Shown here one piece after another: positions 56,456 through 64,000 of a stretch of DNA of 64,000 bases (the first letter of the stretch is position 1; each line of letters begins with the position of its first letter). The position numbers and the translations under genes were made by a program. Below the pieces are notes generated by a model. The model was not told where the DNA came from, did no database searches, and saw only the letters and a list, made by a program, of their open reading frames with translations. This stretch comes from CAVVYJ01 sp963752495 (GTDB lineage Bacteria; Pseudomonadota; Gammaproteobacteria; Burkholderiales; Methylophilaceae): assembly GCA_963752495.1 (NCBI GenBank), contig CAVVYJ010000002.1, positions 558,001 to 622,000 of the forward strand, written 5' to 3'.

Positions 56456-57440
56456 ATGATGCAAGAAATTATTTTGCGTGCCTGGCGTAGAAAAAACGCC
56501 TTATTTTGCTTTGTGCTGGTGCCACTTTCTTGGGTGTTTGCATTGCTTATTTGGCTGAGGCGTTTGGGTTACCAATTCGGCATACTTAAGTCACACGCAT
56601 TACCCGTGCCTGTGGTGGTGGTGGGCAACATTAACATGGGCGGTAGTGGTAAAACGCCGGTGGTGATGTGGCTGGTGAAAGCAGCTTAAGGCAAAGGGTT
56701 TTTACCCGGGCGTCATTAGTCGCGGCTATGGTGCAAAGATTACGGCAGCTACGAGTGTCGTTGCGAGTAGCAAGGCTGCAGATATAGGCGATGAGCCGCT
56801 GTTAATTGCCAAGCGCTGCGATTGCCCTGTGTGGGTAGGCGCAAACCGCGTGCAGGCAGGCTTGGCGTTATTAAAAGCGCACCCGGAATGCAATGTAATT
56901 ATTAGTGATGACGGCTTGCAGCACTACCGCCTAAAGCGTAATGTGGAAATCGCAGTGGTGAGTAGTGATGCGCTAGGTAACAGACGATTATTGCCTGCTG
57001 GCCCATTGCGTGAACCAGTAAAACGTTTAGATGAAGTGGATGCGATTATTTTTAATGGTGAAAAAACCATCGCTGAAGCTTTTGAGATGCAACTGGTGGG
57101 TGAGCAATTTTATAATTTAGTGGACGAAAGTTTAAAGGCAACGGCAGTATATTTTAAGCGCAGAACGATTAAAGCTTTTGCCGGTATAGGTAACCCAGAA
57201 CGTTTTTTTGAGCATTTGCGCAAATTGGGGTTATCCTTTGCAGGGGTGAGTTTCGATGACCATTATGCGTTCAGCCCAGAAGATTTGGCTAATTTTGATT
57301 GTGACGTGCTGCTGATGACGGAAAAAGATGCCGTAAAATGTAAGCCGTTTGCAGAGCCACACCATTGGGTGTTACCGGTAGAAGCCAGTATAGATGGGGC
57401 TTTGTTAGATAAAGTGTTAGAAAAGATTGCAAAAAAGTAG
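56456..57440 (+). CDS. lpxK: Tetraacyldisaccharide 4'-kinase (one frameshift)
   Basis: Inner-membrane kinase phosphorylating the lipid A precursor. N-terminal TM (FVLVPLSWVFALLIWLRRLG), P-loop GNINMGGSGKTPVVMWL, then in another frame GFYPGVISRGYG, DEPLLIAKR, ISDDGLQHYRLKRNVEI and LMTEKDAVKCKPF. The indel lies near 56678-56682 (GAAAGCAGC), just after the P-loop helix (LVKQLKAKGF restored). Repaired length is about 327 residues. lpxK is essential in bacteria with lipopolysaccharide, so this is most likely a read error. Confidence 0.93.
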
Positions 57441-57462
57441 TTTCAAGAAAGTGGAGTGAATC

Positions 57463-57660
57463 ATGGATGCGAAATTGTTGGAAATCTTAGTTTGCCCGGT
57501 AACTAAAGGACCGCTCATTTACAAAAAAGCGCAGAATGAGCTCATTTCTACCTCAGCGCAATTAGCGTATCCTATCAAAGACGGTATTCCGGTTTTGCTC
57601 GAGGATGAAGCGCGCAAGCTCACACCAGAAGAAGTCGCAAGCTACAAAAAGGCTGATTAA
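57463..57660 (+). CDS. Trm112-family protein (YcaR-like)
   Basis: A 65-residue zinc-ribbon-type protein: LLEILVCPVTKGPLIY and AYPIKDGIPVLLEDEAR are the family blocks; only one Cys (CPVT) remains, as in many bacterial YcaR proteins. Homologues sit between lpxK and kdsB throughout proteobacteria and may activate methyltransferases. Two bases separate its stop from kdsB. Confidence 0.92.
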   Translation: MDAKLLEILVCPVTKGPLIYKKAQNELISTSAQLAYPIKDGIPVLLEDEARKLTPEEVASYKKAD

Positions 57661-57662
57661 GC

Positions 57663-58400
57663 GTGTTTAAAGTTGTTATTCCTGCGCGATACGCCAGCTC
57701 CCGACTACCGGGCAAGCCACTTCTGGATATTGCGGGGAAACCCATGATAATTCGTGTAGGCGAACAGGCGCAAAAAAGCGGTGCGAGCGAGATTGTAGTT
57801 GCTACAGATTTTGAAAAAATATTAAAAACGTGTGAAGCGCACAATTTTAAAGCGCTGATGACGCGCATCGACCATGCATCCGGCACCGATAGAATTGCCG
57901 AAGTTGCAGAGAAGCTGGGCTGGAATGACGATGAGATTGTAGTCAACGTGCAGGGTGATGAGCCTTTAATCGAACCACAATTAATTCGTGAGGTCGCAGA
58001 GCATTTAGCCAATAGCAAAGATGCTGTCATGGCGACTGCATGCCATCCGATTCACGATGAAGCGTCATTGCTGAACCCCAATGTGGTGAAAGTGGTGATG
58101 GATGCCAACGGCAATGCGCTTTATTTTAGCCGCGCGCCGATTCCTTACCCGCGCGATGAAGCGCACAAACAAAACATCAAGGCGCACCGCCATATTGGTA
58201 TTTATGCGTACCGCGTGGGTTTTTTGAAAAAATACGCAACGCTTGCACCTTCGGAATTAGAAAAAATTGAGAGTTTAGAGCAATTGCGCGTGCTGTATCA
58301 CGGGTTTAAAATTGGCGTGGCAATCACACAGAATGCGCCTGCCAGCGGCGTAGATACGCAAGAAGATTTAGATGCCGTGCGTAAGATTTTTGGCGCTTAA
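57663..58400 (+). CDS. kdsB: 3-deoxy-manno-octulosonate cytidylyltransferase
   Basis: A 245-residue enzyme that activates Kdo with CTP for the lipopolysaccharide core. FKVVIPARYASSRLPGKPLL is the nucleotide-binding start, and EIVVNVQGDEPLIEP, FSRAPIPYPRD, HIGIYAYRVGFL and ESLEQLRVL are diagnostic. It starts with GTG. Its stop overlaps that of the convergent DUF486 gene by 2-3 bases. Confidence 0.95.
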   Translation: MFKVVIPARYASSRLPGKPLLDIAGKPMIIRVGEQAQKSGASEIVVATDFEKILKTCEAHNFKALMTRIDHASGTDRIAEVAEKLGWNDDEIVVNVQGDEPLIEPQLIREVAEHLANSKDAVMATACHPIHDEASLLNPNVVKVVMDANGNALYFSRAPIPYPRDEAHKQNIKAHRHIGIYAYRVGFLKKYATLAPSELEKIESLEQLRVLYHGFKIGVAITQNAPASGVDTQEDLDAVRKIFGA

Positions 58401-58742
58401 GCTGCCCTAAACATAAAATACACCGCACCCAGCAAACACAAGCCCGCCCACACAAAATCCATCTTAATTGGTTGGTGCATGTAAAAAACTGCAAACGGTA
58501 CAAATACACTCAACGTAATCACTTCCTGCAGAATTTTAAGTTGCGATAGCGATAACGCAGTATAACCGATGCGGTTGGCCGGCACTTGGAACAGATATTC
58601 AAATAGCGCGATTCCCCAGCTTGCCAGCGCGGCGACAATCCACGGTTTGCTGCCTAAATTCTTTAAGTGTGCATACCACGCAAACGTCATAAAAACGTTT
58701 GAGATGGTGAGTAGGATGATGGTTTTTAAGAATGGTCGGCAT
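58397..58742 (-). CDS. DMT-family membrane protein, DUF486 (one frameshift)
   Basis: About 114 residues, four TM helices. The core FAWYAHLKNLGSKPWIVAAL and NRIGYTALSLSQLKILQEVI is typical of DUF486. The uninterrupted frame starts at an internal Met (58690); one A fewer in the run at 58723-58727 restores the usual N-terminus MPTILKTIILLTISNVFMTF from an ATG at 58742. Function unknown; related to small multidrug transporters only by fold. Confidence 0.85.
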
Positions 58743-59314
58743 TAAATTTTACATGCGGTAAATTAGTCACCTGCATGTGTGCTCGGTAGACTTTTTGACG
58801 CCTAACGTTCGATATTAAGGATTGGCGTCACAGGGGTTCAGCATTCGCATAGCAATTCAATAGTATGTCAGACGCTGATTTAGCTAGTCTCTTCAAAGCA
58901 TCTTCGAATGTCTTTCAAATACTTTCTAGAAGACATCGTGCAGCTCCCAATAGCCTTAACTGAATCTCAGGAGTACAAGACATAGATAGCCATTGAGCTC
59001 TGAGAATGATATTGTTCTTAAGTGTCTTGCCCATGTGCGCAATGCACGTATTTAATCCTTGGACTGAGATCGTGCCGTGAAAGCATTCGCCAGCTAAAAT
59101 CATCTTAAATCAATTACAATAGACTGCTTGAATTGCATCTACCTAACGCAAAGTAGGCATCCTATTTGACGGGAAGTTTTGCGTCAACAAATGTCGGATA
59201 GTATAAATAGTTATATATATAAAATAATAATTATTCATATGTTGATAATTTTTAGTGCTACCTAAATTGGCATTAGCAATAAGGCGCAAATTGTTTAACT
59301 AAATAATTGTTTTA
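58743..59314. other. 572-bp gap with inverted repeats and a decayed short ORF
   Basis: TTGACGC at 58795-58801 and its inverse GCGTCAA at 59181-59187 bound about 390 bases. Each end also forms its own inverted repeat (TGACGCC...GGCGTCA on the left; ACGCAAA...TTTGCGT on the right), and CCTAACG occurs at both ends (58801, 59142) in the same orientation. Inside is a short minus-strand ORF; 59190-59314 is very AT-rich with nothing recognisable. It could be a MITE-like or cassette-like remnant. Confidence 0.4.
58828..59103 (-). pseudogene. Short ORF of unknown origin, interrupted by one stop
   Basis: A 62-codon frame starts at 59103 and meets TGA at 58915; the same frame continues for 28 sense codons (TFEDALKRLAKSASDIL) to 58828. 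No family recognised, and no ribosome site better than TTTAAG. It may be a real small gene with an error or nothing at all. Confidence 0.25.
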
Positions 59315-59653
59315 CTAAACCGCTGCTTCGCCAGTTTCGCCTGTTCTAATGCGAATCACTTGCTCAACTGAGCTCACAAAAATCTTGCCATCGCCAATTT
59401 TGCCGGTATGTGCAGATTTAATAATCGCTTCCACGGCCGCATCCACCATGTTATCTGCCACCACAAGCTCCAGCTTGATTTTTGGCAGAAAATCCACCAC
59501 ATATTCCGCACCACGGTAGAGTTCTGTATGGCCTTTTTGACGGCCAAAGCCTTTTACTTCGGTTACAGTAAGGCCGTTAACGCCAATTTCCGATAGCGCT
59601 TCGCGTACTTCATCTAACTTAAATGGTTTAATGACTGCTTCGATTCTTTTCAT
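59315..59653 (-). CDS. glnB: Nitrogen regulatory protein P-II
   Basis: A 112-residue trimeric signal protein sensing 2-oxoglutarate, ATP/ADP and uridylylation state. MKRIEAVIKPFKLDEVREAL starts it; the T-loop has the modified Tyr in RGAEYVVDFLPK (residue 51); GKIGDGKIFVSSVEQVIRIR closes the ATP site. Start at MKRIE with GGGAG upstream, four codons inside the longest frame. It follows nadE, a common neighbour. No amtB adjoins, which favours GlnB over GlnK. Confidence 0.93.
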   Translation of the reverse strand: MKRIEAVIKPFKLDEVREALSEIGVNGLTVTEVKGFGRQKGHTELYRGAEYVVDFLPKIKLELVVADNMVDAAVEAIIKSAHTGKIGDGKIFVSSVEQVIRIRTGETGEAAV

Positions 59654-59710
59654 GCTAACTCCCAAGTGTGTTTTAGTTTTGTTGAATCAATTCTACTAGC
59701 TAAGTTATTG

Positions 59711-61313
59711 CTAATCAAACTTTAACTTTGCGGTGATTGGATACCGCCTATCTTTGCCAAATCCGCGCTCGGTAATGCGCACGCCCACAGGCGATTGGCG
59801 GCGTTTGTACTCGTTTCTGTCGATTAAATTGGTCACGCGATTCACGTCTTTATCAGAAAAACCAAGCTGAATAATCGCCGCACGACTCAAATCCTCTTCC
59901 ACATAAGCCTGCATAATCGCATCTAAAATTTCGTAAGGCGGCAAACTGTCTTGGTCGGTTTGGCCTGCGCGCAGCTCTGCGCTTGGTGCGCGGGTGATAA
60001 TGCGTAGCGGAATAACGCGCGAGAGGCTGTTGCGATAAGCCGCCAGCTTATACACCAGCGTTTTGGGCACATCTTTGAGGATAGAAAAACCGCCCGCCAT
60101 GTCGCCGTACAGCGTGCTGTAGCCCACCGCCATTTCACTCTTGTTGCCAGTGGTGACGACCATACTGCCGAATTTGTTGGAAAGCGCCATCAGCAACATG
60201 CCGCGAATGCGCGCTTGCAGGTTTTCCTCAGTCGGTATCAAAAGGTAAATCGCCAAACTCGGGTGCGAGTGTTTTACGGAACTCTTCAAACAGCGCCTTG
60301 ATGGGTAATTGGCTATATTTCACGCCGACCAAATTTGCCATTTCAATCGCGTCATCCACGCTCATGTTAGAGGTGAATTCAGACGACATCAGCACCACTT
60401 TTACACGCTCGGCGCCGAGTGCATCCACGGCGAGTGCAAGTGTGAGCGCAGAATCGATACCGCCAGATAAGCCAAGCACAACGCCGGGGAAGCCATTTTT
60501 ATTGACGTAATCTGCAAGACCTAGCCTAAGTGCCGCATAAACATTGGCTTCCAGAGCATTATTTTTTGATATTTTTGTTTCAACGGGTTGTTGATTTTTA
60601 ATTTCAACCGTTTCTAAGGCTTCTGCAAAAGCGGGTAATTGTTGCGTTACATCGCCAGCTTTATCCAGCACGAATGACGCGCCATCAAATACCAATTCAT
60701 CCTGCCCGCCGACCAGATTGGCGTAGATAATCGGCAGTGCATTTTCTTTGGCACGCGCTGCAATGACCTCATAGCGCGTTTCGAGTTTATCCATGTGGTA
60801 GGGCGAGGCGTTAAGGGCGAGTAAAAACTCAGCACCTGCTTGTTTGGCCTTTTGCGCAGGGCCAGCTTCCCAGCCGTCGGCACAAATCAGTACACCAAAT
60901 TTTGTGCCAGCGTGTGAAAATATCAGCGGCGTATCGCCTGCATCAAAATAGCGTTCTTCATCAAACACGCTGTAATTGGGCAGCGCCTGTTTGTGGTAGG
61001 TTGCTAAAATTTTGCCATTTTCGATAACGGATGCAGCGTTATAAAGTTTGCCATCTTTTTGGTGAGGATGCCCAACGACTAGCGTGATTTTTGGCAGCGC
61101 ATGGCAAATGCGCCCAAGCGCTTGCTCGCATGCGCTATTGAAGTCATCTCTGAACAATAGATCTTCCGGAGGATAACCGCAAAGCGCGAGTTCCGGCGTA
61201 ACCATCAAGCTTGCACCGGCAGCTTCTGCACGGTTGGCGAAATCTAAAATTTTGTTGGCGTTGCCCGCAATATCGCCCACTGTGCAGTTGATTTGGGCAA
61301 TAGCTATTTTCAT
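59711..61313 (-). CDS. nadE: Glutamine-dependent NAD+ synthetase (one frameshift)
   Basis: About 533 residues. The N-terminal nitrilase-type glutaminase has ELALCGYPPEDLLFRDDF (Glu), YHKQALPNY (Lys) and GVLICADGWEAG (Cys); the C-terminal synthetase has the P-loop GLSGGIDSALTLALAVDALG and, in the second frame, ARIRGMLLMALSNKFGSMVV, TGNKSE and GDMAGGFSILKDVPK. The frames join near 60229-60238 (one extra base at PFDT-TEENLQ). Essential for NAD synthesis, so a read error is likely. 45 bases before glnB. Confidence 0.94.
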
Positions 61314-61315
61314 GT

Positions 61316-62254
61316 TTAGTATTTGCCGCCGGCGTCTTTGATAAGTTTAATAATTTCAGGTTTGCCTTTTTTAAGTGCGTAAACATAAGCTGTGAGCCCA
61401 TATTGATCGCGCGCCTTCACATTTGCTTTGTTTTCCAGCAACAACTTCACCATATCCTCAGAGCCCGTATCCACAGCAAGTTGCAGTAATGGCGTACCTT
61501 CAGAGTCTTCATGGTTAACGTCAGCGCCTTTGGCAATTAACACCTTGGCTGATTCTACCTGCGCTTTTTTTACTGCCCACGTGAGCGCAGTCCAGCGTGA
61601 TTGGTCTTGTTCGTCTATATTTGCACCTTTGCTCAGCATGTAAGTAATCGCCGGCGCATGGCCTTCGCGTGCAGCATACATCAGTGCAGTTGCGCCTAGT
61701 CTGTCGTGCGCGTTCATATTGCTGCCTTTTGAAACCAACGCGGTAATTGTCGGCACATCGCCACTTTTTGCAGCGTACATAAGCGCGGTTTTGCCGTCAT
61801 CCGCTTTTGCATTGGCGTCAACCCCGTGGGCTAACATTAGGTTAACGATCTCACTATAACCAGAAGTCGATGCCATGCCGAATGCACTCCAGCCGCTTTC
61901 ATCGCGGATTTTTGGATCTGCGCCTTTTTCAAGCAACACTTTAACTGTTGCGATATGATTTTTTTTAGCTGCAAACATCAGCGGTGTCCAGCCACCTTTG
62001 TCTTTTGCATTCACTTCTGCGCCTTTGCTAATGAGCAGAGAAGCTACTTCCGCACGATCTTTGCGTGCCGCATACATGAGTGCAGTGATACCGTCTTGAT
62101 CTTTTGTATCGGGATTAACGCCGCTTTCCAGCATGGCTTTAACCGTCGGCACGTCACCTTTGGATGCGGCAGTTAAAAGATAGGCAATGTCTTCTGCCGC
62201 AAAGCTTAGAGTAAAGCTGAGCAACAGAAAAACATACAACAGAGCTTTTTTCAA
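61316..62254 (-). CDS. Exported ankyrin-repeat protein
   Basis: A 312-residue protein with a signal peptide (MKKALLYVFLLLSFTLSFAA) and about nine ankyrin repeats of 33 residues covering the rest, for example DGITALMYAARKDRAEVASL and LGATALMYAAREGHAPAITY. Periplasmic ankyrin proteins mostly mediate protein contacts; some protect catalase or cytochrome systems, but nothing here says which. It starts 3 bases from the sucD stop and ends 2 bases before nadE, so it is embedded in a sucCD-ankyrin-nadE-glnB run. Confidence 0.88.
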   Translation of the reverse strand: MKKALLYVFLLLSFTLSFAAEDIAYLLTAASKGDVPTVKAMLESGVNPDTKDQDGITALMYAARKDRAEVASLLISKGAEVNAKDKGGWTPLMFAAKKNHIATVKVLLEKGADPKIRDESGWSAFGMASTSGYSEIVNLMLAHGVDANAKADDGKTALMYAAKSGDVPTITALVSKGSNMNAHDRLGATALMYAAREGHAPAITYMLSKGANIDEQDQSRWTALTWAVKKAQVESAKVLIAKGADVNHEDSEGTPLLQLAVDTGSEDMVKLLLENKANVKARDQYGLTAYVYALKKGKPEIIKLIKDAGGKY

Positions 62255-62257
62255 AAT

Positions 62258-63136
62258 TTATCCTTTGCGCTTAATCGCTTCTACTACTGCTTCACCTAAC
62301 GTTGCAGGCGAGTTTGCGACGACACAGCCGGCATTCTCCAGCGCTTTAATTTTATCTTCTGCACGTCCGCTACCGCCCGAGATAATCGCTCCGGCGTGCC
62401 CCATGCGCTTGCCTTTTGGTGCTGTAAGGCCTGCAATATAAGCTGCGACTGGCTTGGTGACATGGTGCTTGATAAAATCAGCCGCAGCCTCTTCATCGCT
62501 CCCGCCAATCTCGCCCACCATAATAATCGCTTCGGTTGCAGGGTCTGCTTCAAACATTTGCAAACACTCAATAAAATTAAGACCTTTAATCGGGTCGCCA
62601 CCAATACCGATACATGTGCTTTGACCAAGTCCGAGTGCAGTAGTTTGGTGTACAGCTTCGTAGGTGAGCGTACCTGAACGCGAAACCACGCCCACCTTAC
62701 CTTTGCGGTGAATGCTGCCTGGCATAATGCCGATTTTGCATTCGTCTGGGGTGATAATTCCCGGGCAGTTTGGACCAATCAATTTTGCACCGTTGGCTTT
62801 TAGCGCAGCTTTTACGTTGAGCATATCCAAAACAGGAATACCCTCGGTGATGCACACAATCAATTCAATGCCGGCATCAGCGGCTTCTAATATGCCGTCC
62901 GCAGCAAATGGCGGCGGCACATAAATCACGCTAGCATTTGCGCCTGTTTCGCGTACGGCATCGCGCATGGTGTTAAATACTGGCAAGTTAAGGTGTAACT
63001 GCCCGCCTTTTCCGGGCGTTACGCCGCCAACCATTTTTGTGCCGTAGGCAATTGCCTGTTCAGAGTGAAAAGTGCCTTGCTTGCCAGTAAACCCCTGACA
63101 AAGTACGCGAGTGTTTTTATTGACTAATATGCTCAT
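62258..63136 (-). CDS. sucD: Succinyl-CoA ligase alpha subunit
   Basis: A 292-residue TCA-cycle subunit. RVLCQGFTGKQGTFHSEQAI binds CoA; LIGPNCPGIITPDECKIGIM and RSGTLTYEAVHQTT follow; the phosphorylated His is in MGHAGAIISGGSGRAEDK. Complete. Its start overlaps the sucC stop by 4 bases. Confidence 0.96.
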   Translation of the reverse strand: MSILVNKNTRVLCQGFTGKQGTFHSEQAIAYGTKMVGGVTPGKGGQLHLNLPVFNTMRDAVRETGANASVIYVPPPFAADGILEAADAGIELIVCITEGIPVLDMLNVKAALKANGAKLIGPNCPGIITPDECKIGIMPGSIHRKGKVGVVSRSGTLTYEAVHQTTALGLGQSTCIGIGGDPIKGLNFIECLQMFEADPATEAIIMVGEIGGSDEEAAADFIKHHVTKPVAAYIAGLTAPKGKRMGHAGAIISGGSGRAEDKIKALENAGCVVANSPATLGEAVVEAIKRKG

Positions 63137-64000
63137 GCGACCGCCTTGACTGCCTGCTTGGCCGCATCAGTTAAATTTTCTGCAGAGATAATATTGAGAC
63201 CACTTTCACGCAACATTTTTTTGCCCAGTTCAACGTTTGTACCTTCCAAGCGCACAACGACGGGCAGAGCCAAGCCCATTTCTTTTACTGCGGTGATAAT
63301 GCCTTCTGCGATGATATCGCAGCGCATGATACCGCCGAAAATATTCACTAAAATAGCGCGCACGTTGTTATCGGATAGAATGATTTTGAATGCCTTTGTT
63401 ACCATTTCTGCTGAAGCGCCACCGCCCACATCTAGAAAATTTGCAGGTGCGCCACCGTGGAGCTTAATTAAATCCATGGTCGCCATGGCAAGCCCTGCAC
63501 CGTTCACCATGCAGCCAATATTACCGTTAAGCGCAATGTAATTAAGCCCAGCGTGGTGCGCAACGGCTTCTTTGCTATCTTCCTGACTCCAGTCGCGTTG
63601 CTCGGCCAGTGATTTTTGGCGATAAAGCGCGTTGTCGTCCACACTCATTTTGCAATCGAGCGCGACGATTCTGCCTTCTGTAGTTACAATCAGCGGATTG
63701 ATTTCCAGCAAGCTCAAATCATTTTCTTTAAACAACTTGTATAAGCCTTTTAACAGCTTGGTAAATGCGCCAATTTGTTCGCCCTCTAAATCGAGCTTAA
63801 ATGCCAGATTACGTGCCTGAAAATCTACCAGACCATTGAGCGGGTCGCATACTTCTTGCAGGATTTTTTCAGGTTGCGTAGAAGCGATTTCTTCAATATC
63901 CATGCCGCCCGCACTGGAGGCCACAACCACAACGCGTTCTAGCGTTCTATCTACCAGCATTGATAGGTAGAGCTCGCGTGCAATGGGTAGCGTTTCTTCG
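63133..64000 (-). CDS. sucC: Succinyl-CoA ligase beta subunit (cut by window end)
   Basis: The C-terminal 288 residues or so; the frame runs open past base 64000, so the gene begins outside. ATP-grasp and ligase parts visible: LLEINPLIVTTEGRIVALD (metal ligands), NGNIGCMVNGAGLAMATMDL, PANFLDVGGGASAEMVTKAF and NIFGGIMRCDIIAEGI. It forms the heterotetramer with SucD immediately downstream. Confidence 0.96.
   Translation of the reverse strand, partial: EETLPIARELYLSMLVDRTLERVVVVASSAGGMDIEEIASTQPEKILQEVCDPLNGLVDFQARNLAFKLDLEGEQIGAFTKLLKGLYKLFKENDLSLLEINPLIVTTEGRIVALDCKMSVDDNALYRQKSLAEQRDWSQEDSKEAVAHHAGLNYIALNGNIGCMVNGAGLAMATMDLIKLHGGAPANFLDVGGGASAEMVTKAFKIILSDNNVRAILVNIFGGIMRCDIIAEGIITAVKEMGLALPVVVRLEGTNVELGKKMLRESGLNIISAENLTDAAKQAVKAVA

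Noticed and set aside
58798..58832. A complete integron attC site
   Set aside because: The core-like GTTAGGC is present but the matching RYYYAAC partner lies only about 30 bases away or is missing; the spacing is too short for attC and no integrase is seen.
1..64000. tRNA, rRNA or CRISPR loci
   Set aside because: I saw no cloverleaf-like tRNA sequence with a CCA-type end, no rRNA block and no regularly spaced repeats; the minor direct repeats are two-copy only.

Overview
The window looks like ordinary chromosome from a methylotrophic betaproteobacterium of the Methylophilaceae (Methylotenera/Methylophilus type). Three things point there: a moderately AT-rich sequence, betaproteobacterial gene orders (xseB-ispA-dxs-folE2; yggT-proC-yggS divergent from pilT-pilU; msbA-lpxK-trm112-kdsB behind an exbBD pair), and an MxaD-type periplasmic protein beside a YVTN beta-propeller lipoprotein. 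The genus is an inference from content. No rRNA, tRNA, CRISPR array, insertion sequence or prophage is visible.

Layout. 1-1.1 kb: end of an MFS transporter and a periplasmic retropepsin-like protease. 1.2-5.4 kb (minus): dodecin, folE2, dxs, ispA, xseB. 5.5-10.4 kb: an esterase, then a three-gene cyclic-nucleotide cassette (CHASE2-cyclase, metallo-beta-lactamase-fold phosphodiesterase, cNMP-binding/rhodanese protein). 10.5-12.9 kb (minus): a broken type IV pilin behind a good sigma-54 promoter, an MxaD-like protein and a YVTN lipoprotein. 13-14.4 kb: rppH and psd. 14.5-17.8 kb (minus): ilvB-ilvN-ilvC. 17.8-24 kb (plus): a Fur-type iron uptake locus (two small unknown proteins, HemP, TonB, ExbB, ExbD, siderophore receptor, PiuC-like dioxygenase). 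24-31.8 kb: gspE/pilB-like ATPase, nadC, GST, mnmA, nudJ, marC, maf, rng. 31.8-38.3 kb: dynamin-like GTPase, yggT, proC, yggS, pilT, pilU. 38.3-45 kb (minus): two envelope proteins, pyrC' (non-catalytic), pyrB, ruvX, yqgE, ribB, ribE. 45-53.5 kb (plus): a sigma-54-driven protein of unknown function, lolC, lolD, a SAF-domain oxidoreductase, a glycosyltransferase, comEC. 53.6-58.7 kb: exbB/exbD, msbA, lpxK, trm112, kdsB, DUF486. 58.7-59.3 kb: a 572-bp cassette-like gap. 59.3-64 kb (minus): glnB, nadE, an ankyrin protein, sucD, sucC (cut by the window edge).

The strongest overall signal is that about 20 genes are split by single-base indels, mostly one base too many or too few in a short homopolymer. 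Several are normally indispensable (ilvB, ilvC, nadC, nadE, ribE, proC, lpxK). I read these as sequencing or assembly errors, not pseudogenes, and give each gene its full repaired span. Repairing frames also recovers hidden coding sequence: the cyclase tail, a C-terminal extension of the MxaD-like protein, the end of riboflavin synthase, the DUF486 N-terminus and the HhH half of an envelope protein.

The most original observations are: two well-spaced sigma-54 promoters, one before the pilin and one before an unrecognised 550-residue protein; two paralogous small proteins framing hemP in the iron locus, with a structured Fur-controlled gap that could hold a small RNA; repeated gene-tail sequences just past the stops of mnmA and ilvC; and the inverted-repeat-bounded unit at 58.8-59.2 kb.
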